Shown here: positions 1-8,861 of the stretch, one piece after another
Layout: each line of letters begins with the position of its first letter
Numbering within the stretch: position 1 is the first letter of the stretch
DNA from: Acinetobacter zhairuonensis
Lineage (GTDB): Bacteria; Pseudomonadota; Gammaproteobacteria; Pseudomonadales; Moraxellaceae
Length of the DNA stretch: 64,000 nt
NCBI RefSeq assembly: GCF_022601715.1
Contig: NZ_JAKVIM010000018.1
Span: forward strand, 1 to 64,000
Reading direction: 5' to 3'
The notes under the pieces: generated by a model
Databases searched by the model: none
Seen by the model: only the letters and a program-made list of their open reading frames with translations
What the model was told of the DNA's origin: nothing
Program-made: the position numbers and the translations under genes

Positions 1-76
<76 letters not shown>

Positions 77-88
77 AGTTTCTAAAGA

Positions 89-113
89 GGCTCACAACTA
101 GGTGGGCCTTTTT
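89..113 (+). terminator. Intrinsic terminator after tRNA-fMet
   Basis: GGCTCAC (89-95) pairs with GTGGGCC (102-108) around a 6-nt loop and is followed by TTTTT. It would end the tRNA transcript or attenuate read-through into rimP. Confidence 0.8.
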
Positions 114-147
114 GCACAGTGGACATTGGTTTTCTGTGTAATAATAG

Positions 148-167
148 GGGCGATTGCGCCCTTTTTT
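148..167 (+). terminator. Second terminator-like hairpin in the rimP leader
   Basis: GGGCG (148-152) pairs with CGCCC (157-161) across an ATTG loop, followed directly by six T. It sits 114 nt upstream of the rimP start and forms a tandem pair with the terminator at 89-113. I infer an attenuation point for the nusA operon; a simple fail-safe terminator is equally possible. Confidence 0.6.
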
Positions 168-280
168 ATTGGCTATCGTGTAGTGTCGACATCAATTGGT
201 CAAATAGTCATGCTTCACTATAGTAGGTCTGTTTCATCGGTCACAACGACCATTGAATCGCACAAAAATGACGAGAGTAA

Positions 281-805
281 ATGAAGTTATCAAATAAAAC
301 CCAAGCACTCCAAGATTTAATCGCTCCTGCAGTGCAAGCTTGTAATGTAGATCTTTGGGGGATTGAATTTATCCCACAAGGTAAACGTTCATTATTGCGT
401 ATCTATATTGATAAAGCTGTTGACGAAGATGTAGAACCAGCTATCAACGAAGATGGCGAGGTTGAACTCGGTCGTGGTATCGGTGTGCAAGACTGTGTGC
501 GTGTCACTCAACAAGTGGGTGCTATGCTCGATGTTCATGATCCAATTTCAGGAGAGTATGCACTCGAAGTGTCTTCTCCAGGTTGGGATCGTCCATTTTT
601 CCAATTGGAGCAAATGCCGGCATATATTGGTCAACAAGTCGCATTACGTCTGATCAGTGCTGTAGAAAATCGTCGTAAATTTCAAGCTAAATTGGTTGCA
701 GTAGATCTGGAAAATGAAATGATTCAGGTTGAAGTAGAAAAGCAACAAGTACTTGAAATTGATAGTAACAATATCGACAAAGCACATCTGGTCTATCAAG
801 ATTAA
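281..805 (+). CDS. rimP: Ribosome maturation factor RimP
   Basis: A 174-residue protein of the RimP (YhbC) family, which assists 30S subunit maturation in the cytoplasm. The N-terminal alpha/beta domain carries the family pattern ([20 protein letters not shown] near residues 27-46, then [14 protein letters not shown] and [14 protein letters not shown]). A small SH3-like C-terminal domain follows. The length is somewhat above the roughly 150 residues of E. coli RimP because of an acidic insert ([15 protein letters not shown], about residues 48-62). The ATG at 281 has a weak GAG Shine-Dalgarno at 274-276. It is the first protein gene of the tRNA-fMet/rimP/nusA/infB/rbfA cluster, 35 nt before nusA. 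Confidence 0.95.
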   Translation: MKLSNKTQALQDLIAPAVQACNVDLWGIEFIPQGKRSLLRIYIDKAVDEDVEPAINEDGEVELGRGIGVQDCVRVTQQVGAMLDVHDPISGEYALEVSSPGWDRPFFQLEQMPAYIGQQVALRLISAVENRRKFQAKLVAVDLENEMIQVEVEKQQVLEIDSNNIDKAHLVYQD

Positions 806-840
806 TTCAATTTATAAGAATCTGAACAAATAGGTGACTT

Positions 841-2325
841 ATGGCACGCGAAATCCTTACCGTCGTTGAAACGGTTAGTAACGAAAAAGGTGTAGGTCGC
901 GAAGCAATTTTCGAAGCGCTTGAACAAGCTCTCGTTGCAGCGACGAAAAAGAAATTTTATGAAGGCACGAATTCTGAAGAAGCGCGTCTGCGTGTAGAGA
1001 TTGATCGTAAAACTGGTGACTATCGTACTTTCCGTCAATGGGAAGTGGTTGCAGATGAAGATCACGAAATGCCTGCATGCCAAGACGCGATTACTGATGT
1101 TGATCCTGCCAAATGGTCAATTGGTGACATCCGCGAATTGGAAGTGGAATCGATTGATTTCGGCCGTATTGCTGCGCAAATTGCGAAACAAGTGATCGTG
1201 CAAAAGATTCGTGAAGCTGAGCGTGCTTTAGTTGCTGATGCTTATGAGTCAAAAGTCGGTGAGCTGATTTACGGTGAAGTGAAGAAGCAGACCAAAGACG
1301 GTTTTATTATTGATCTTGGTGATAATGCTGAAGCATATCTTGCGCGTGAAGAAATGATCGCGAAAGAGATTTTACGTCCGAAACAACGCGTAAATGCGAT
1401 TTTGTTTAACGTGAATCGTGAAGGTCGTGGTGCACAATTGTTATTGTCACGTGCACGTCCTGAAATGCTAATGGCATTGATGAAAAAGGAAATTCCTGAA
1501 ATTTCTGAAGAAATCATTGAGATTAAAGCAGCAGCTCGTCAACCAGGTGTTCGTGCTAAAATTGCAGTGAAAACCAATGACCATCGTATTGATCCTGTAG
1601 GTGCATGTATTGGTATGCGTGGTACGCGTATTCAAGCAGTACAACAGGAACTGAATGGTGAGCGTATTGATGTGGTGGTGTGGTCTGATGATCCGGCTCA
1701 ATATATCGCAAGTGCTTTAGAGCCAGCTGATGTAACGGGTATCGTGATTGATGAAGAAGAACGTACTGCAGACATTATATTTGCAACGAGCGATCAATTG
1801 GCTCGTGCGATTGGTTCACAAGGCCAAAACGTACGTTTGGCGTCTGAATTAACAGGCTACAAACTGAACATGATGCTTGAAGAAGAGTATCATGCACGTC
1901 AGCAAAACGAAGCTCAACAATACCTAGACTTGTTTGTTTCACGTTTAGATATTGAAGAAGATTTAGCAATGGCTTTGGTTGAGATGGGCTTTACTTCACT
2001 CGAAGAAATCGCTTATGTACCAGCTGAAACTTTTGATGAAATTGAGCTAGATGCTGAAACTGTTGAATTACTGCAAAGCCGTGCTAAAGAAGTAGCGTTG
2101 GCAGATGCATTACAGCAGCAGGAAAATATCCAAGATCCAAGTGCAGAACTTCTTGCAATGGAAGGAATGACACAAGAAATCGCGTATGCATTGGCTGCAC
2201 GTGGAGTAGTGACAGTTGATGACTTGGCAGACCAAGCAACTGACGATATCTCTGATATTGAAGGTTTAGGGGCTGAACAAGCGGGTCAATTGATTATGAA
2301 AGCGCGCGAATCATGGTTTAACTAG
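841..2325 (+). CDS. nusA: Transcription termination/antitermination factor NusA
   Basis: A 494-residue RNA polymerase-binding elongation factor, the same size as the E. coli protein. Domain order: RNAP-binding N-terminal domain (1 to about 130), S1 domain (about 138-200, GEVKKQTKDGFIIDLGDNAE), KH1 and KH2 (about 230-350, with VGACIGMRGTRIQAV and RAIGSQGQNVRLAS as GxxG motifs), and two C-terminal acidic repeats (about 365-425 and 440-490) typical of gammaproteobacteria. An AGGTGA Shine-Dalgarno precedes the ATG. In E. coli NusA represses its own operon; the terminators upstream of rimP would allow that here, which is inference. Confidence 0.98.
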   Translation: MAREILTVVETVSNEKGVGREAIFEALEQALVAATKKKFYEGTNSEEARLRVEIDRKTGDYRTFRQWEVVADEDHEMPACQDAITDVDPAKWSIGDIRELEVESIDFGRIAAQIAKQVIVQKIREAERALVADAYESKVGELIYGEVKKQTKDGFIIDLGDNAEAYLAREEMIAKEILRPKQRVNAILFNVNREGRGAQLLLSRARPEMLMALMKKEIPEISEEIIEIKAAARQPGVRAKIAVKTNDHRIDPVGACIGMRGTRIQAVQQELNGERIDVVVWSDDPAQYIASALEPADVTGIVIDEEERTADIIFATSDQLARAIGSQGQNVRLASELTGYKLNMMLEEEYHARQQNEAQQYLDLFVSRLDIEEDLAMALVEMGFTSLEEIAYVPAETFDEIELDAETVELLQSRAKEVALADALQQQENIQDPSAELLAMEGMTQEIAYALAARGVVTVDDLADQATDDISDIEGLGAEQAGQLIMKARESWFN

Positions 2326-2335
2326 GAGGTAATAT

Positions 2336-5041
2336 ATGACGGACAAGTCGATTCAAGAGTTAGCACTCAGCGTAGGACGTCCTGTAGACAAGCTCCTAGA
2401 GCAGGTTCGCGATGCAGGTTTGCCGCAACGTAAAGCTGACGACATTATTTCTACTGAACAACAAGATACCCTCGTTAACCACTTGAAGAAAGTTCATGGT
2501 CAGGACGTAGGGCAAGCAGGACAAATCACGTTGAAACGTAAAACTACAGGTACTGCCAAAGTGGCAAGTACCTCAGGTAAGGCTAAAACGATTAATGTAG
2601 AAGTTCGCAAGAAACATACATTTACTAAGCCAGATCCTGAACAAATCAAAGCAGAAGCTTTAGCAAAAGCACAAGCTGAACAACAGGCACGTACAGCTGT
2701 TGATTCTAAAGCGAAAGCTGAGCCTAAAGCTGAAACTCCAGTAGCAAACAAAGCGGCTGCAAATTTAGAAGCGATGCGTGCTGCTGCTAAGCAAGAAACC
2801 ACTAAGCAAGAAACAGCGAAAGCAGCGGTAGTGGTGAAGCGTAAATCAACCAATAAGCCGATTGTAAAAGCGCAAGTTAAAGTAATTGAGACGCCTGAGC
2901 AGAAAAAAGCGCGTGAAGCTCAAGCAGCACAACTTAAAGCGACTGAAGAAGCTGCTCGTCGCAAGGCAGCAGAAGAAGCACAACAACGTACGCTTGAACA
3001 GATGCGTCAGATGGCTTCAAAATATTCTTCTGATGATGCAACGCCTACCATTCGCGTGATTGATGATTCTCCTCTTGCAGCGGGTCTTGTTGGTCAGGCA
3101 TACGAAGATTCTTTCGCGAAAGAAGACCGTGAAATTAAGCGTGGTACAAGCACGACCAATACACGTTCATCGAAGAAAGGTGGTCGTCGTGGTGAAGAAC
3201 AATCTTTCCGTGATAACTCACATAAACGTGGTTTAAAAACAAGCCAGTCAAACAAGCATGGCTTTGAAAAACCAGTTAAAAAACAAGTTTATGATGTTGA
3301 AATTGGTGAAACGATTGTTGTTGCTGACCTTGCTGCAAAAATGGCAGTTAAAGTACGTGAAGTCATTAAATCACTCATGAAAATGGGTGAGTTAGTGACA
3401 CAGAACCAAGCGATTGAGCAAGAAATTGCAGCACTCGTGGTTGAAGAAATGGGTCATAACCCAGTTCTAGTTTCTGATACACAAGCAGAAGATAACTTAC
3501 TTGAAGCTGCTGAAGAAGCACGTGGTGTACAATCAACTCGTGCGCCAGTTGTTACGATTATGGGTCACGTTGACCATGGTAAAACATCGTTGCTTGACCG
3601 TATCCGTCGCTCGAAAGTGGCTGCGGGTGAAGCAGGTGGTATTACCCAGCACATCGGTGCATACCATGTAACGACTGATAAAGGCATCATTACCTTCCTA
3701 GATACACCTGGACACGCAGCATTTACTGCAATGCGTTCACGTGGTGCGAAAGCGACAGATATCGTGGTGTTGGTTGTGGCAGCAGATGATGGTGTAATGC
3801 CACAAACTGCGGAAGCAATTGATCATGCGCGTGCTGCAGGTACACCTATCATTGTTGCAATCAACAAGATGGATAAAGAATCTGCTGATCCAGATCGCGT
3901 ATTGAACGAATTGACAACGAAACAAATCGTCCCTGAACAATGGGGTGGTGATGTACCAGTGGCGATGGTTTCAGCACACTCTGGTATGGGTATCGATGAG
4001 CTTCTAGACCTAATTTCAATTCAAGCAGAAATGTTAGAGTTGAAAGCATCTGAAGAAGGTGCAGCACAAGGTGTGGTGATTGAAGCACGTGTAGACACGA
4101 GCCGTGGTGCGGTAACGTCTATTCTTGTTCAAAACGGTACATTGAAAGTCGGTGACCTTGTTCTAGCAGGCGCATCTTATGGTCGCGTTCGTGCAATGAC
4201 CGATGAAAATGGTCAACGCATTAAGTCAGCAGGTCCATCGATTCCAGTGGAAATTTTGGGTCTTCCAGAAGCACCAATGGCGGGTGATGAAGTTCTTGTT
4301 GTTAGCGATGAGAAGAAAGCACGCGAAGTTGCTGATGCGCGTATGGATCGTGAACGTCAAAAACGTCTTGAACGTCAAAGTGCAATGCGTTTAGAAAACA
4401 TCATGGCATCAATGGGCAAGAAAGATGTGCCGATTGTGAATGTAGTGTTGAAAACTGATGTACGCGGTACTTTGGAAGCATTGCACGTAGCCCTTGCTGA
4501 ACTTGCAACGGATGAAGTAAAAGTTCGTATTATCGGTTCAGGCGTGGGTGCAATCACTGAGTCTGACGTAACACTAGCTGAATCTTCTGAAGCTGTATTA
4601 CTTGGCTTTAACGTTCGTGCAGACAACACTGCGCGTCAAAAAGCGGATGCAGACGGTATCGACATTCGTTACTACAGCGTGATCTATCAATTGATTGATG
4701 ATGTGAAAGATGCGATGAGCGGTAAGCTTGCGCCAGAACATCGTGAAACGATTCTAGGTGTGGCTGAAGTTCGTGAAGTATTCCACTCAAGTAAGTTTGG
4801 TGCAGCAGCAGGCTGTATGGTACTTGAAGGTATGTTACACCGTAATAAACCGATTCGCGTATTACGTGATGACGTGGTGGTATTCCAGGGTGAGCTTGAG
4901 TCTCTTCGTCGCTATAAAGAAGTGGTTGAAGACGTTCGTGCAGGTATGGAATGTGGTCTTGCGGTGAAAGGTTATAAAGACATCAAAGTCAAAGATAAGA
5001 TCGAAGTCTATGATGTTCAACTGATTAAACGGAGTCTTTAA
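2336..5041 (+). CDS. infB: Translation initiation factor IF-2
   Basis: A 901-residue initiation GTPase that delivers fMet-tRNA to the 30S subunit. An IF2_N module (1-50) is followed by a long Ala/Lys/Glu/Gln-rich linker and a second IF2_N-like module (about 320-370). The G domain has GHVDHGKT (410-417), DTPGH (456-460) and NKMD (510-513). Domains II, III and the fMet-tRNA-binding domain IV follow. An AGGAGG Shine-Dalgarno lies 7 nt before the ATG, the best ribosome binding site in this operon. The stop overlaps the rbfA start (TAATG), implying translational coupling. Confidence 0.98.
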   Translation: MTDKSIQELALSVGRPVDKLLEQVRDAGLPQRKADDIISTEQQDTLVNHLKKVHGQDVGQAGQITLKRKTTGTAKVASTSGKAKTINVEVRKKHTFTKPDPEQIKAEALAKAQAEQQARTAVDSKAKAEPKAETPVANKAAANLEAMRAAAKQETTKQETAKAAVVVKRKSTNKPIVKAQVKVIETPEQKKAREAQAAQLKATEEAARRKAAEEAQQRTLEQMRQMASKYSSDDATPTIRVIDDSPLAAGLVGQAYEDSFAKEDREIKRGTSTTNTRSSKKGGRRGEEQSFRDNSHKRGLKTSQSNKHGFEKPVKKQVYDVEIGETIVVADLAAKMAVKVREVIKSLMKMGELVTQNQAIEQEIAALVVEEMGHNPVLVSDTQAEDNLLEAAEEARGVQSTRAPVVTIMGHVDHGKTSLLDRIRRSKVAAGEAGGITQHIGAYHVTTDKGIITFLDTPGHAAFTAMRSRGAKATDIVVLVVAADDGVMPQTAEAIDHARAAGTPIIVAINKMDKESADPDRVLNELTTKQIVPEQWGGDVPVAMVSAHSGMGIDELLDLISIQAEMLELKASEEGAAQGVVIEARVDTSRGAVTSILVQNGTLKVGDLVLAGASYGRVRAMTDENGQRIKSAGPSIPVEILGLPEAPMAGDEVLVVSDEKKAREVADARMDRERQKRLERQSAMRLENIMASMGKKDVPIVNVVLKTDVRGTLEALHVALAELATDEVKVRIIGSGVGAITESDVTLAESSEAVLLGFNVRADNTARQKADADGIDIRYYSVIYQLIDDVKDAMSGKLAPEHRETILGVAEVREVFHSSKFGAAAGCMVLEGMLHRNKPIRVLRDDVVVFQGELESLRRYKEVVEDVRAGMECGLAVKGYKDIKVKDKIEVYDVQLIKRSL

Positions 5042-5448
5042 TGGCGGGTAGTCAGCGTCTTAAGCGAATGGCAGATACAGTTCAGCGTGAGTTGTCTGAG
5101 TTAATCCGTCAAGAGCTGAAAGATCCACGCTTAGGTGGTCTTGTGACCATCTCGGCGGTGAAGGTCAGCCCAGATTTAGGCTATGCAGAAGTCTATGTCA
5201 CCGTAATGGGGCGTGAACTTGGCGATGAGCAAAGTGCAGTGGCAAATAAAGAAACGCTTGATGTACTTAACAAAGCATCTGGTTTCTTACGTCATGAATT
5301 AAGCCGTCGTATTAAGACACGTATTACGCCACGCTTGCGTTTTCATTATGATAAGACAAATGCCTACGGTAACTACATGTTTGGTCTGATTGCAGAAGCA
5401 GTGAAGGATTTACCTGATGCTGAAGCAAAACAACAAGATGATGAATAA
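5041..5448 (+). CDS. rbfA: 30S ribosome-binding factor RbfA
   Basis: A 135-residue single KH-like-domain protein needed for late 16S 5' end maturation and cold adaptation. The family pattern is visible: QRLKRMADTVQRELSELIRQ, the LKDPRLGG segment, then VSPDLGYAEVYVTV, and ITPRLRFHYDKT. Its ATG overlaps the infB stop by one base. Truncated or split architecture is not seen. Unlike E. coli, truB, rpsO and pnp do not follow: the operon ends at a terminator and a convergent gene. Confidence 0.97.
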   Translation: MAGSQRLKRMADTVQRELSELIRQELKDPRLGGLVTISAVKVSPDLGYAEVYVTVMGRELGDEQSAVANKETLDVLNKASGFLRHELSRRIKTRITPRLRFHYDKTNAYGNYMFGLIAEAVKDLPDAEAKQQDDE

Positions 5449-5449
5449 G

Positions 5450-5503
5450 CTCAATTGCGAAATTGAGTGACATAAAAAAGCCACCTTCGGGTGGCTTTTT
5501 TAT
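5450..5503. terminator. Bidirectional terminator between rbfA and mrpG
   Basis: GCCACC-TTCG-GGTGGC (5480-5495) is a UUCG-tetraloop hairpin flanked by AAAAAA and TTTTTT, so it can terminate both convergent operons. Just upstream is a second hairpin, CTCAATT/AATTGAG (5450-5467), with a GCGA (GNRA) loop. Confidence 0.9.
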
Positions 5504-5512
5504 GTTTAGAGG

Positions 5513-5875
5513 TTATTCACGACGACGTTGGCGCTGCCATGGTAAAGGGCGATTTAATGCTTCAGGTACATCACCACTCATTGAGCGTAAACGTAAATGT
5601 AATGCTGCTTGTGCCATGAGGTTGGCAGATACGGGTGCAGTGATGAAAGCCAATAGTGTGAGTAAAATTTCTGCAAAACCGATGCGTCCCTGAAACGCTG
5701 AGTAAATCATGGCGGCAATCAGGAAGCTGCCCAAACCCAAGGTGCTCGATTTGGTGGGAGCATGTAGGCGCATAAACAAATCGGGCAGGCGAACCATACC
5801 AATACCGCCGACCAGCATAAAGAATGCACCGATCAGCAAGAAAATAGAAACCAAAATTTCCATGAGTAATTGCAT
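5513..5875 (-). CDS. mrpG: Mrp-type Na+(K+)/H+ antiporter subunit G
   Basis: A 120-residue protein of the MnhG/PhaG/MrpG family with three predicted membrane segments (about 6-28, 42-62, 66-88) and the signature GGIGMVRLPDLFMRLHAPTK near residues 23-42. It is a small accessory subunit of the multisubunit antiporter complex in the inner membrane. It is the last gene of the operon, 12 nt after mrpF. The basic C-terminal tail (PLPWQRQRRRE) is outside the membrane core. Confidence 0.92.
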   Translation of the reverse strand: MQLLMEILVSIFLLIGAFFMLVGGIGMVRLPDLFMRLHAPTKSSTLGLGSFLIAAMIYSAFQGRIGFAEILLTLLAFITAPVSANLMAQAALHLRLRSMSGDVPEALNRPLPWQRQRRRE

Positions 5876-5887
5876 TAAAGGCTCTCC

Positions 5888-6163
5888 TTAATCGATGACA
5901 TGACCTGAAGTGAAATAGCGTGCCAAGGCGACGGTTGAAACAAAGCCGAGCATGGCCACCAGTAGAGCTCCTTCAAATAATGAAGTGGTGCTCCAGTAGA
6001 TGCCTAATACCACAATCAGGCAGGTCGCATTCAAGAATAGCGTGTCTAAAGCCAAGAGACGATCCACAATCGAAGGTCCAATAATTAGACGACCTAGGCA
6101 CATGAGCATCGAAACGGTAATCGCCACCATGCAAATTCCTAAAGCATAAGGCAAAATGGTCAT
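5888..6163 (-). CDS. mrpF: Mrp-type antiporter subunit F
   Basis: A 91-residue MnhF/PhaF/MrpF-family subunit, three hydrophobic segments, with the conserved pattern GPSIVDRLLALDTL (about 29-42). Mutational work on Mrp complexes in other bacteria places a functional Asp in this loop. Its ATG overlaps the mrpE stop region by 4 nt, a normal arrangement in Mrp operons. Confidence 0.92.
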   Translation of the reverse strand: MTILPYALGICMVAITVSMLMCLGRLIIGPSIVDRLLALDTLFLNATCLIVVLGIYWSTTSLFEGALLVAMLGFVSTVALARYFTSGHVID

Positions 6164-6681
6164 GTGGCATCTCCTGAGTTGACGTGGAAGATTTCCAGTA
6201 ATGGCTTTTCATAGCGGTTCTTGATGTCCTGAATATCAATCTCGACATCTTCACTACTTAAAGCATGCACCAGGATATCGCCACGATCCAGATCAATCCC
6301 TGCGGAAACGGTACCAGGGGTGGTGGTGATGATCATTGCCAGTAAGCTATTGACTTCATCGTGTTGGGTTTCCAAAGGCACGCGATACCATTTTGGATGT
6401 AAGCGATCCATTGGACCCAACACTAATTTTGCAATACGGATGTTGGAAATAATGATATCCCACAGCACCACAAAAAACAGTTTGATCGCAGCGACCCAGT
6501 TAATCTTCGAGGTAGGTTGGATAAACGGCTGCACTAGACGAGGAATAATCACTGCCAGCAAAGCCGCCATGACTAAGGTGGCTGCATCTAAGCTATGCGC
6601 CAACATTATCCATGTAATGGCAACCAAAACGGAAACAAAAGGATGTGGCAGCCAGCGACTAAGAAAATTTGTTTTTTGCAT
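6160..6681 (-). CDS. mrpE: Mrp-type antiporter subunit E
   Basis: A 173-residue MnhE/PhaE/MrpE-family membrane subunit. Two or more N-terminal hydrophobic segments (to about residue 80) are followed by a cytoplasmic domain with the family pattern NSLLAMIITTTPGTVSAGID and a C-terminal stretch on hydrophilic residues. It follows mrpD by 2 nt and overlaps mrpF by 4 nt. The start MQKTNFLSRWLPHPF fits family N-termini. Confidence 0.92.
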   Translation of the reverse strand: MQKTNFLSRWLPHPFVSVLVAITWIMLAHSLDAATLVMAALLAVIIPRLVQPFIQPTSKINWVAAIKLFFVVLWDIIISNIRIAKLVLGPMDRLHPKWYRVPLETQHDEVNSLLAMIITTTPGTVSAGIDLDRGDILVHALSSEDVEIDIQDIKNRYEKPLLEIFHVNSGDAT

Positions 6682-6683
6682 CG

Positions 6684-8495
6684 TTATGGCTCCACTGGTT
6701 TAAGTTGAGCATTATCAGGAATCAACATTTCTGGAGTCTGCTGTTCTTGAATTTGATGTAACTTATACGGTGAGATGTGTTCACCTGACAAGGTTTTTTC
6801 GCTGATGGCATACGGAATTAAATGTGCATTTGGATCACGTGTTTCACCACCATATTTGGTTTCTGGTAAATTCTCAGGATCGAAAGGTTGCACACTAATC
6901 ACTTGATTGAGTTCATCCTTTTTCAAAAGAGAAGCTTCGTACAAAGCATTATTCTGAATTTGCAGTGCAGCATTCTGTGTATATTGTTGGATCGGTCCAG
7001 TCGCAACCATATACACCATTAAACCTGCTAATAGCATGTAAATTGCTGTATCGTTACGTGCAGGGGCTTGCTCTGGAGTGGCTTGATAGGCCATAAAATC
7101 CGCTTCAGTATGCGCCAATTCTTCAGGCTTGCTGGCACGCCAGAACAGAATAAAACCGACACGGGTAAAGGCGATAATACTTAACAGACTGACAATCAAA
7201 ATCACGGCAATAATCAGACCTTGATAAGGCTCATTGGCGGTAGCTTGTAGAATGAAAACCTTACCCAAAAAGCCGCTGAATGGAGGTAAACCTGCCATCA
7301 TCAAGGCGATCAGGAAATAGCAGATTGAAAGCACATGGTGTTGCTTCATTTGTGGTGCAATTTTGAGATAGTCTTTATAGACACCACGTTGAGAAGTAAT
7401 CCAGCCACAGAGCAGATAAAAGGCCGCAGCAATCAGCGTGCTGTGGACCAGATAATACAGTGTGGCTGACCATGCCTGTGTATTCATCGTTGAGATGGCG
7501 ATGAGTAATGTACCAATCGAAGACAGCACCATAAACCCGACAAAGCGGCGTAAGCGTTCCGCACCAATCGCACCAATCACGCCATACAGTGAGGTAATCA
7601 ATCCTATCGGTAATAACCAGTTTTGTAGAATGGATTGGCTCAAGGCATCATCAAATACCGTACCGTTAACACGCAAAATCGCGTAAATCCCGACTTTGGT
7701 CATGATGGTAAAGATGGCAGCGACAGGCGTAGTGGCAACAGCATAAGTCTTTGGTAGCCAGAAACCGACAGGTAGCATGGCAGCTTTAATGCCAAACACC
7801 ACGAAGAGCAGCAAACCACCCGCAACTGCAAGTTTATGCTGATCAGGTTGTAGACTTGGGATCAGTCGTGCGACATCCGCCATATTTAAGCTGCCGACAC
7901 TGCCATAAATCATGCCCAGACCAATCAAAAACAGGGCAGAAGCCAGCAGGTTGATGGTGACGTAATGAATGCCGAGCTGGAAACGTGCTTTACCTTGTCC
8001 ATGTAATAGCAATACATACGATGCCAGTAGCAGGATTTCGAAGAAAACGAATAGGTTGAACAAGTCACCTGTTAAGAAGGCTCCACAGAGTCCCATTAAC
8101 AAGAAATGGAACATGGCATGGAAATAACGACCACGGGTATCCCATTCACGACTGGCAAACCACAACACAGGTACGGCAAGGGCATAGGTTAAGACCAGCA
8201 TCAGGGCGGAGAGCTGGTCTAAGACCAAGACAATACCGAAAGGTGCAGTCCATTCACTCAAATTGTAACTGCTGATTTGACCGTGACTGGCAATCATTAA
8301 ATAACTGATGGCTGTGGCTAGTCCAAGTAATGAAGAAATTAAACTGATGCCGCGTCGCCACGGTTGACGCCAGTCGTAGGCGAGTGAACCTGAACCCGGA
8401 TTACCCAGTAAAACCAGTAAGAAACCTGTGAATGCAGGAATGATGATGCTAAAAATTGGTGTATGTTCGGCCCAAAATTGGATGAAATTATGCAT
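6684..8495 (-). CDS. mrpD: Mrp-type antiporter subunit D (NuoN/NuoL-like)
   Basis: A 603-residue proton-translocating antiporter-like subunit related to complex I NuoM/N. About 14 transmembrane segments occupy residues 1 to about 500. Family motifs include LFNLFVFFEILLLASYVLLL (about residues 127-146) and GIKAAMLPVGFWLPKTYAVA with the conserved Lys of the half-helix. The C-terminal 100 residues or so are hydrophilic and Pro/Glu-rich, longer than the roughly 490-residue Bacillus MrpD. Its ATG overlaps the mrpC stop by one base. Confidence 0.93.
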   Translation of the reverse strand: MHNFIQFWAEHTPIFSIIIPAFTGFLLVLLGNPGSGSLAYDWRQPWRRGISLISSLLGLATAISYLMIASHGQISSYNLSEWTAPFGIVLVLDQLSALMLVLTYALAVPVLWFASREWDTRGRYFHAMFHFLLMGLCGAFLTGDLFNLFVFFEILLLASYVLLLHGQGKARFQLGIHYVTINLLASALFLIGLGMIYGSVGSLNMADVARLIPSLQPDQHKLAVAGGLLLFVVFGIKAAMLPVGFWLPKTYAVATTPVAAIFTIMTKVGIYAILRVNGTVFDDALSQSILQNWLLPIGLITSLYGVIGAIGAERLRRFVGFMVLSSIGTLLIAISTMNTQAWSATLYYLVHSTLIAAAFYLLCGWITSQRGVYKDYLKIAPQMKQHHVLSICYFLIALMMAGLPPFSGFLGKVFILQATANEPYQGLIIAVILIVSLLSIIAFTRVGFILFWRASKPEELAHTEADFMAYQATPEQAPARNDTAIYMLLAGLMVYMVATGPIQQYTQNAALQIQNNALYEASLLKKDELNQVISVQPFDPENLPETKYGGETRDPNAHLIPYAISEKTLSGEHISPYKLHQIQEQQTPEMLIPDNAQLKPVEP

Positions 8496-8860
8496 TAAGG
8501 CTCATCCTCACGTGGGTCGACAAGACTAATCTCTTCTTTGGAGTCAACGTGGTCTGTCCCTGATTCATAGCGGCTGCGTAATGCCAGTTGTACAATAAAG
8601 GCGGTGGTGGCAAAACCAATCACAATGGCGGTAAGTACCAGTGCTTGCGGTAATGGGTCGCTGGATTTAGTGGCTTCGGTCAACACCGCAGGGGCATTGA
8701 CTTGTACACGACCCATGGCAAACAGGAACACATTCACGGCATAACCAATCATGGCTAAACCGAGCACAACAGGAAAAGTACGTGCCCGTAGAATCAGGTA
8801 AATGCCGGTTGCAATTAATAGTCCAATCGCAGAGGCAATAAGAAATTCTAGACTAATCAT
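8495..8860 (-). CDS. mrpC: Mrp-type antiporter subunit C (NuoK-like)
   Basis: A 121-residue MnhC/PhaC subunit homologous to NuoK, with three transmembrane segments (about 5-23, 29-48, 70-93) and the family pattern DPLPQALVLTAIVIGFATTA. The C-terminal tail (about 97-121) is acidic. It lies one nucleotide after mrpAB and overlaps mrpD by one. Confidence 0.93.
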   Translation of the reverse strand: MISLEFLIASAIGLLIATGIYLILRARTFPVVLGLAMIGYAVNVFLFAMGRVQVNAPAVLTEATKSSDPLPQALVLTAIVIGFATTAFIVQLALRSRYESGTDHVDSKEEISLVDPREDEP

Positions 8861-8861
8861 A

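Noticed and set aside
102..284. 60-codon plus-strand frame between tRNA-fMet and rimP
   Set aside because: It starts with GTG inside the terminator stem, has no ribosome binding site, and its 3' end merely overlaps the rimP start.
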